Position numbers and translations under genes: made by a program. A stretch of DNA of 17,219 nt. It comes from Discostella pseudostelligera. Lineage: Eukaryota; Bacillariophyta; Thalassiosirophyceae; Thalassiosirales; Thalassiosiraceae. This document shows, one piece after another, positions 9,034 through 15,615 of the stretch. Each line of letters begins with the position of its first letter. The first letter of the stretch is position 1. The notes beneath the pieces were generated by a model that did not search any database, was not told the DNA's origin, and saw nothing but the letters and a program-made list of their open reading frames with translations. The stretch is from positions 1-17,219 of the forward strand of contig JALLBK010000778.1 of assembly GCA_036940085.1 (NCBI GenBank), in the 5' to 3' direction.

Positions 9034-11197
9034 ATGGCGGCCGCTGATGACGACGACTTTATCGGCGTGAATGCTCCCAACAATAGAATGGCCAGCACGT
9101 CCATCCAACAGCAGCAGCAGCAGCAGCCCAACGACAAGGCACGCAAGCAAATTCCCTTGATAATATCTCTAGCATTAGTTTCATGCCTCGTCAGTTCTTT
9201 TATACTGGTGGGCATGCTCCCATCGCCGAATGCCTTCATGGACAATGATGCAGATGCACCAAGAAGAAGTGTAGGTGTAGATCATGATATGGCCTCGGTG
9301 ACGCATAGGAAACATCATAAAAAGCAAAAGATTCGCAAAAGGCCGGAATTGCAGCCACCGTCGCCGGCAACTGATGAAAGAGCGGTACGTCGAAAAGAAA
9401 TAGCCAACGCTCATAAGTCAACCAATGCAAATGCAGAAGCGGATGCAGAAACTCGTCGTAATAGCAACAGCCAAGAACAACAAAATCACTCCACTCCCAA
9501 CATAGAAAACCAATCATTGCCCTCCACCACCACTGCTACATCGGAAGAACCCATCTATCCTCGCTTAATCCACATTCTCGAAACACGCTTCATGCAAAAC
9601 CAACCCAACTTAATCGAATTAGCCAAGGCACGTCTGCATCTCCTCCGCACCATCTGCTTACCCACGGTCCTACATCAAACAGCCTGGGGTGACTTCTTTT
9701 GGATTATACGTACCGATCCAGACTTACACCCTACAATTAAATCTGAATTGGTTACCATGTTGGAGGAATCGAATGCATTAATCCATGTCGATGAAGATGG
9801 GATTGAGCATGCATTGACGTATGTGATTGGAAGCAATGATAATTACATTGTACCCAATTCGACAGTCATCTCCCCATCTGTTCGTCCATTTGATATCCAA
9901 GCCATGCTTTCCACAACATTATCCAACAATCATACTCTCTTTGCTGGAAATGCCACCGATATGCAAAATTTATTAAATGAAATCTCATTACCACGATTTG
10001 CCAATGATATTGTATTATGGACACGGCTGGATGCGGATGATGGATTAAATACACGGTATATGGAATATATCCAAGAACAGGCAATACGATACTTTGTTCC
10101 GGAATTGTATGGACGGGAAATTGTGAAATTGATACCGGAGAATTATTTGCAGGAACGGATGGAACGGTTAAGGAAGATGGTACAAGGGAGACAACAACGA
10201 CAGAAGGAGAAGAACGAGAAGCAGCAGCAACAGCAACCATCGGAGAAGGCAGAAGAGGAAGAACCTATCGAAGGAGATGTTGACGATGACGACGAGAGCG
10301 ACATCACCATCACCGATGATACTACCAACGACACCAATGCAACCACCGAGGTACAACTCATCCCTAACACCTTCACCCCACCCCAATGGACCTACTGGTG
10401 TGCCGGCAAAAACATTGATTGGTTCCTTACCGATCCTATTCATGACCCACTCCATAACAATGGAACAGTCTACCCCGTCATTCATGCCAATGTTTGCGTT
10501 ACACCAGGAGTGACCGTTGCCATTCATGGTTCCTTCGATCCTATGCGAGTGCCGCGATTGGATCATGATAAAATCATATCGTATTTACGACCACGTGGTG
10601 GACGACTCTGTTCTCGATCGGGTTTGTCCGTATTTGATATATCTACAAATGTGGAGAAGAGTGCAATAGAACGAATTGATGAAGATGATGGTTCTTGTTT
10701 CCACATGGTCCACGTGGGCATCTCGGCACTACGATCCCGCACACCCACCAGTGCCGGTATGCTCGGTGTCATGCCCGACAATATTCAAAAAGAAATTATG
10801 AAGTCCAATCCAAAATTGACCGAATTGATGTGGCATGCTATGAAGAATGAATTTCGGATATTGAATCGCAATTTATTGAAGACGAATGCGTACTTTGCGG
10901 AGCATGTGTATGATATTGCTGAGGAGAATGCCAGAGGACAATGTACGGCGGGTCATTCCTGTAAGGTATGTTGTGACTCTACACGCAGTTATTGCTGACG
11001 TGATGCAACCTATTAAATTCATCTCTGATATTACAATGCACTAATTTGTTTTTGTTCATTTATTCCCTCTTTATGAAACAAAGTCGTCGAGCAAGGACTT
11101 GCTTCAACAGTTTGCTGATTTGGCAAGCGAGAGGGGTGGAGGATATGATGTTGTCGATGGAATGATTAGAATTACTGAAAAGAATAGTAATAGATGA
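9034..11197 (+). CDS. Type II membrane glycosyltransferase-like protein (putative rhamnosyltransferase family)
   Basis: Exons 9034-10965 and 11084-11197 encode 681 aa. The start at 9034 is chosen for its strong context (ACCATGGCG) and because the in-frame extension to 8914 covers promoter boxes. A short cytosolic tail with seven Gln (25-31) precedes one membrane segment (40-62), then a basic, Ser/Asn-rich stem, the layout of a Golgi type II enzyme. The catalytic part begins near 176 (PRLIHILETRF) and continues with RTICLPTVLHQT, FFWIIRTDPD and VLWTRLDADDG (about 328-337); the DADD acidic cluster fits a metal/nucleotide-sugar site. These blocks resemble the putative rhamnosyl transferase family (PF11316), by recognition only. 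A Gln/Glu/Asp-rich insertion (about 380-440) interrupts the domain; RTPTSAGM lies near 569. Probably modifies secreted or wall glycans; donor and acceptor unknown. Confidence 0.75.
10966..11083 (+). other. Intron of the glycosyltransferase gene
   Basis: The donor is TGTAAG|GTATGT and the acceptor AAACAAAG|TCGTCG, length 118 nt, phase 0. Splicing adds a 37-residue terminal exon (SSSKDLLQQFADLASERG ... ITEKNSNR) ending with TGA at 11195-11197. Unspliced reading would instead end in an odd Cys-rich tail at 10998. The helical, charged character of the new tail supports the splice. Confidence 0.75.
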
Positions 11198-11381
11198 TGA
11201 CGATTGATAATCTCTCTCTGCTTTCTGTCTACCAATCATTCTGAATAGGAATGCGACACAGACTATTTAGGTAGACATTTTGTACAATACCAAAAAGCAT
11301 TTGAATATAGACAGTTCTAATAGGTAGGAGTATTCGTGTATGAAAACCAATACTACGAGAGAGGAGCAGCGAATTCAGTAT

Positions 11382-12897
11382 CTATGGTGTCAGTGACGGT
11401 GGATGGTCGGCGCGAGTTCCCCTCTTCGTGCCCTTCGTCGTCGTCGTCGTCGCAGTTGTCTTCCCCTTCTTCCCAGGCTTGGCACACCATTTCTCAAAAT
11501 CAAACCCAATCTCTCGTAAACGACGAACTGAATCGGACTCTTCTTCATTCTGCTCCTTCTTCTTTTTACTATACCGAAACGCCAATACCTGTCCCTTCAC
11601 CCAACGTTGCAATGCAATGAATTCATCATTTTTGGTGGCCAAACATTGTTCATCGGAGGGGAAACGCAATGTCCCGTGTTCTTCTTTGTAGTCGACGAGT
11701 TTTTGGAACATGCTCTCCCAGTTTTTGGACTTGCTGTTGTTGTGATTATTGTCGTTGTTATTGTTGGGATTGTTAGTTTGGAAATTGACACCGAGGTTTG
11801 TAAGGAGTTCCAGACGATGGGGATAGTCGCTCAGTGGGTTGTTGATTTTGTAATCCTTCTTCTTCATTGTGTTTCCATGAAGTTTCTTCTTCTTCTTCTT
11901 TATTGGTTCTGCACCTTCGAATTCATCGTTGTCGTCTTCATTGGCATTGCCAATATTCAATTCTTGGCTTTTCTCGCCTCGCCTATGATTCAATGATTCG
12001 AATGGAACCCCCGATGAGGCGATGAGGTTAGTATTCGAACCAATCAGAAAAAATCTCACATTGTCCTTCACCAATAACGTCAATTGAAACTTACATTCCA
12101 TCAAGCCATGCCGCCAACATCCTTCCTTCGTCATCTTCTTCTTCCTCTTCCCTCTCGTCATCGGTATTCATCTTTGTCCCATCCAACACTACTGACCGTG
12201 GCAACTTCCCATCATTCCGTTCCACATACTCTTTCAACTTTGCATAATTAATATTCCATTCACAACACGGCTCATCCAATTCCAAATCAAACACATGACG
12301 TGTCCATGCCCCCAAAGCTTGTGTATTCCGTTGTAATTCTTCATTGGCCAATGCTAATTCGGTGCGTTTTGATTGTAATTTGTCTTCGAGTAGTTTGACT
12401 TCTTTGGATAGGGTGTTGGATTTTCGTTGAGAGCGTTTGCGTAAGTTGGATAAATTTGTGTGATGGGTGTAGGCAATTTGAAGTGGCATGGATAAAGAAG
12501 TTGATGATGATGATGACGCATTATTGAATAATGGACGCTTGAACGCATCGGCGAGATGACTGTAATCTTGGGTGGTGTATCCCTCTGGGAGAGGAGGATG
12601 AGATGGAGCCGACTCGACGATGGCGGTTGCGGTGCTATTATTTGCATCATGGCTACACAGCTTGTCGTTGTCGTTGTCGTTGATTTTGCTGTTGTTGTTG
12701 GGCATGCGTCGGTTGCCTCCGTTGCTCTTAACTCTGTTTGACGACGATGAATAATTATTCTCCACCTGTTGCGCACATGATGGAACATCTTTCCCTGCGG
12801 CCGCTTCTTGGTATTGGGATTTGGCATTGACAAAAGAAGTAGTGGCCACAGTAGTAATCGTAGGGGTGGACAATGCATATGTAGACGAAGTGTTCAT
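11382..12897 (-). CDS. Coiled-coil protein with two helicase-associated (HA) domains, no helicase
   Basis: Exons 12095-12897 and 11382-11982 encode 467 aa. Residues 1-140 are low complexity (Ser/Thr/Asn). A basic patch RKRSQRK (153-159) leads into a predicted coiled coil with a clean heptad of V167, L174, L181, L188 and L195. The first HA-like domain starts at 213 (EWNINYAKLKEYVERNDGKLP), passes the splice junction at LAAWLDGM|RG, and ends at YPHRLELLTNLGVNF (about 335) after a Lys/acidic insertion. The second spans 356-430 (WESMFQKLVDYKEEHGTLRFP ... LQRWVKGQ ... RRLREIGFDFE). HA domains (PF03457) are small helical modules, thought to bind nucleic acid and common in diatom genomes without a helicase. 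A KKKKKK stretch (296-301) and a basic tail suggest nuclear location (inference). It is convergent with the glycosyltransferase gene. Confidence 0.8.
11983..12094 (-). other. Intron of the HA-domain gene
   Basis: The donor GGAAT|GTAAGT and acceptor ATCATAG|GCGAGG define a 112-nt intron. A branch-point-like ACTAAC lies inside it. The join completes an ATG (Met) codon and links WLDGM to RGEKSQ, matching the expected WL..xR pattern of an HA domain, which supports the prediction beyond the splice-site consensus. Confidence 0.85.
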
Positions 12898-13002
12898 GAT
12901 GTTGGGTTATAGGCGAGACAGTACTAGCGAAGGCAGATACTAGTAGTAGATACTAGCCCATAGTCATGATTCATGATGGCCGGCGGCGGGCGAGTGGAGA
13001 AG

Positions 13003-13036
13003 TTGGCGGGAGACTTCAAAAATTCAAATGGCGGGA
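13003..13036 (+). promoter_or_regulatory. Paired GGCGGGA boxes upstream of the SOUL gene
   Basis: TTGGCGGGA lies at 13003-13011 and ATGGCGGGA at 13028-13036, 25 bp apart start to start. The second sits in CAAATGGCGGGAAAAT, whose reverse strand contains TTTCCCGCC, an exact E2F consensus. They lie 117-150 bp before the plus-strand start at 13153 and 106-139 bp before the minus-strand start at 12897, so they could serve both genes. Confidence 0.5.
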
Positions 13037-13077
13037 AAATCAGCTCGAATACGTCAGCCTCAGTATCGATCATATCT

Positions 13078-13137
13078 CTAGAGTCTAGAGTCTAGAGTCG
13101 ACGACGTGTCGAATCCAAACCAAATCCAAATCCAAAT
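13078..13137 (+). repeat. Two short tandem repeats in the SOUL gene leader: CTAGAGT x3 and CCAAAT x3
   Basis: CTAGAGT is repeated exactly three times at 13078-13098. CCAAAT is repeated exactly three times with period 6 at 13120-13137, preceded by a variant CCAAAC at 13115. They end 15 bp before the start codon and probably lie in the 5' UTR or core promoter. The CCAAAT units are not a full CCAAT box. Confidence 0.7.
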
Positions 13138-13152
13138 CAACACATCGAAACC

Positions 13153-13944
13153 ATGACGATGAGAGCCCTCCCGCCCCAACTACAAACTGGCCTCCAGCTT
13201 CTGCTCACCCTAGCCACTGCCTTCGTAACATTGCGTCTCGGGGCAGGCTTAGCCGCATGGAGGGCTGCCAACAATCTGGAGAAACCAAAGTATACCGTTG
13301 TGAAGCGATTGCCGCTCGCCGCCAATGCTTCTGGTCGTCGCGTCGTCGAGGTACGCAAATATGAACCCTACCTCATTGCAGAGACAACCGTAAATGAATC
13401 CAGTATGCGCAAGGCGGGTTCATCTGGTTTTGGGAAATGTGCTGGCTACATCTTTGGGAAGAACGAGTCACGTCAATCGAAGAAGACGCAATTAGTGGAG
13501 GAGAGCGGCGAGAAAATGGCCATGACCGCACCAGTTCGTTCCGTCGGCAAATCATCATCATCAGAAAAAATGGCAATGACTTCTCCCGTTCGTAGCTCGG
13601 GAAGCATCACACCCAATGCTACCGGAAAAACAAAGATCTCCTTCGTTATCGGATCAAAGTACTCACTACAAACTGCTCCCAAGCCAATCGACAAATCCGT
13701 CAAGGTAAAGAAAGTCGACGGACATTTTTTGGCAGCCACATCCTTCTCGGGTCCCCCACCTTCTGACATTAAAATACGACAAGAACGGGATGCAATATTA
13801 TCCACATTGGAAAGGGAGGGTATACGTGTGAAGAATAAAGAGGAAACAATGGTATATGGATATCATGATCCGATTGTCACACCCAACTGTTTGAGGAAGA
13901 ATGAGGTGGCAGTTATGGTGGATGGATCGAGCGTTTCATTGTAA
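13153..13944 (+). CDS. SOUL/heme-binding protein family member
   Basis: A single-exon gene of 263 aa. The start has good context (GAAACCATGACG). Residues 10-34 are hydrophobic with Arg, which could be a membrane anchor or organelle-targeting segment; location is not settled. The SOUL domain (PF04832) runs from about 46 to 258, with VEVRKYEPYLIAET near the start, the family-typical EKMAMTAPV block, GHFLAATSFSG, and the C-terminal YGYHDPIVTP..LRKNEV. The EKMAMT[A/S]PVRS block occurs twice (120-130 and 138-148). Family members bind heme or tetrapyrroles; in plants and algae some are plastid proteins, but no substrate can be read here. It is divergent from the HA-domain gene and convergent with the dioxygenase gene, with only 67 bp between stop codons. 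Confidence 0.9.
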   Translation: MTMRALPPQLQTGLQLLLTLATAFVTLRLGAGLAAWRAANNLEKPKYTVVKRLPLAANASGRRVVEVRKYEPYLIAETTVNESSMRKAGSSGFGKCAGYIFGKNESRQSKKTQLVEESGEKMAMTAPVRSVGKSSSSEKMAMTSPVRSSGSITPNATGKTKISFVIGSKYSLQTAPKPIDKSVKVKKVDGHFLAATSFSGPPPSDIKIRQERDAILSTLEREGIRVKNKEETMVYGYHDPIVTPNCLRKNEVAVMVDGSSVSL

Positions 13945-14011
13945 AGAAGTGAAAAAAAATCAATACACGCGAAATATACAATTTGCGTCGCTGCGGATAT
14001 CATCGATCTTA

Positions 14012-15532
14012 TCATGTCATTAGACTACCCAATCGATCAATCAACGGACTTCCCTTCCCTCGCTCAAACGAAATCAAATCCTCCATCAACGAACCTAATG
14101 TAACCTTGGCATCACCCAATTCCTTACGTATACTTGCCGGATTACCAGTATATCGCAACACCTTGGGATTCTTAAACGAGAAGTAAAATAATGCACGACT
14201 ATCGTTCGATCGATTGGCGGTGCCGCAATGGATTACTCGAGAATCGAAAATGACACAACTACCCTGGGGCAATAGTCCCAATACCGCTGGTTGATTCTTG
14301 ATCAAATTATCCTTGGGACTGCTACCACCACCATCCTCCTCATTACCAGTAGTCGTCGAAACTTTAAATCTCTCATGCATCTCCTTAGTATGTGTCCGTG
14401 GAAGCCACGTCGTCGGTCCCATATCCATGGTCACATCCTGCAATGCAATAAAGCAAGTGTACAATACCGCCTCTGCCTCTTCTTCTTCTCCATTCTTCCC
14501 ATTCTCGACAAAGGGTGTATCTGGATGAAATACCTGACGTTGACTCCCCGAATCGGACATGAGACATGAAAATTCATGTAGTGTCGCGTCTTTCCCAAAT
14601 AGTGAGGAAATGGTAGCCCCAATTGGACTCTGGACTAATGATTCCATTAATGCCATGGTTACAATTTCATTCTTCCCACCACCGCCGCTAGACCCACCAT
14701 TGCCAAGGGGAATGGTCAAATCACAACGATTGCGTTTCAATAACACATCTGCAAATCGTTGGATTGGTTGGACTTTTCCACTCTGAACATCAATCTCCGA
14801 TTGAGATCGTAATTCATACAAGTAGTGACGTAGTTGATTGGCAGTGCTGGTCGATAGGATATTGTCAATACGGACTAATCCCTCGGTAAGTAATATGTTG
14901 CCGTAGGCTTTTCCTTCTGCCTTGTATGATGATGATGATGATGATGATGACGACTTGCTGCTGCTTTTGTTGTTACTTCCACCACCGCCGCCGCCGCCAA
15001 ATCCACCCGCCTTACCAACTCCACGCACCTTAACAGTGGGTGCCAATAGCGGTGTAGCATTACTAACCAATGATTCTTCGATTATGCCACGTTGAACAAT
15101 TAATTTCTCTTGTTCTTCGTAGAGCAAATCGGTGGCTGCTGCGTAGGCTACTCCTACTTGATCGTATCCATTATGATTAGGAGTAGTGCTGCCAACCATG
15201 AAGAGTGGTATGGGCGATGATGATGATGAGGAAGAAGCCGATGTCGATGAGATTTTACTTCTATTACTGATATCGGCATGTCGTCGTAGTCGTCGTCTCA
15301 AAGAAGTACATGTTAGTGAGTTGCGACGGAGCTGCAGCGTAGACGTAGATTGCTGATGAGGTTGATGCGTCGGTTGGAGGGTGAAGGCAAAGGAGGAAGA
15401 CAGCGATGGGAGAAGGATTATAAGTACTCCCAGTAGGAGAGTAGAAGATGTCATCATCATCATTGTTGTTGTAACCATCACCATCATGCTAGTACATTTA
15501 CCACTATCAACATGGGCATGGGTCATGGTCAT
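14012..15532 (-). CDS. Plastid-targeted phytanoyl-CoA dioxygenase-like 2OG-Fe(II) oxygenase
   Basis: 506 aa from the Met at 15532; a start at 15487 (491 aa) would give a more compact signal peptide. A hydrophobic segment (about 31-42) is followed by SSS/FAF at Phe48, matching the diatom ASAFAP-type cleavage motif whose +1 Phe directs plastid import, and then an Arg/Ser/Thr-rich transit-like stretch. After poly-Gly and poly-Ser linkers (about 177-202) the oxygenase domain begins near 211 (YGNILLTEGLVRIDNIL). Iron ligands are His336 and Asp338 in FHPDTPF and the distal His435 in RVIHCG; Arg446, 11 residues on, is placed to bind 2-oxoglutarate. Other PhyH-like blocks are GPTTWLPRTH and LLPQGSCVIFDSR. 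It should hydroxylate a small molecule or lipid in the plastid; substrate unknown. Open reading continues upstream to 15949 but overlaps the opposite gene and lacks targeting sense. Confidence 0.82.
   Translation of the reverse strand: MTMTHAHVDSGKCTSMMVMVTTTMMMMTSSTLLLGVLIILLPSLSSSFAFTLQPTHQPHQQSTSTLQLRRNSLTCTSLRRRLRRHADISNRSKISSTSASSSSSSSPIPLFMVGSTTPNHNGYDQVGVAYAAATDLLYEEQEKLIVQRGIIEESLVSNATPLLAPTVKVRGVGKAGGFGGGGGGGSNNKSSSKSSSSSSSSSYKAEGKAYGNILLTEGLVRIDNILSTSTANQLRHYLYELRSQSEIDVQSGKVQPIQRFADVLLKRNRCDLTIPLGNGGSSGGGGKNEIVTMALMESLVQSPIGATISSLFGKDATLHEFSCLMSDSGSQRQVFHPDTPFVENGKNGEEEEAEAVLYTCFIALQDVTMDMGPTTWLPRTHTKEMHERFKVSTTTGNEEDGGGSSPKDNLIKNQPAVLGLLPQGSCVIFDSRVIHCGTANRSNDSRALFYFSFKNPKVLRYTGNPASIRKELGDAKVTLGSLMEDLISFERGKGSPLIDRLGSLMT
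14926..14950. repeat. ATG/TCA triplet microsatellite encoding poly-Ser
   Basis: An uninterrupted run of about eight GAT-type triplets lies within the dioxygenase gene and reads as TCA (Ser) codons on the minus strand. It forms part of the linker between the plastid presequence and the catalytic domain, so its length can probably vary without loss of function. Confidence 0.75.
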
Positions 15533-15615
15533 GTTGATTGTATGTGCTTGAGGGCTTGTGGGTGAGGGACGTTTAGCGACATTTTCCAATGTGGCCCTTC
15601 TAGAAATATCGCCAA
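15533..15615. promoter_or_regulatory. Very short bidirectional promoter between the dioxygenase and ROK kinase genes
   Basis: Only 83 bp separate the chosen start codons (15532 minus, 15616 plus). Transcription start sites or 5' leaders must therefore overlap, or one or both proteins start further inside. In-frame internal Met codons exist for both genes (15526 and 15487 minus; 15652, 15658, 15664, 15673, 15679 plus). No TCCCGCCAT box was seen here. Confidence 0.5.

Noticed and set aside
12400..12445. Canonical bZIP domain in the HA-domain protein
   Set aside because: The heptads are clear but the distance from the N-x7-K basic motif to the first heptad position is two residues short of the bZIP register.
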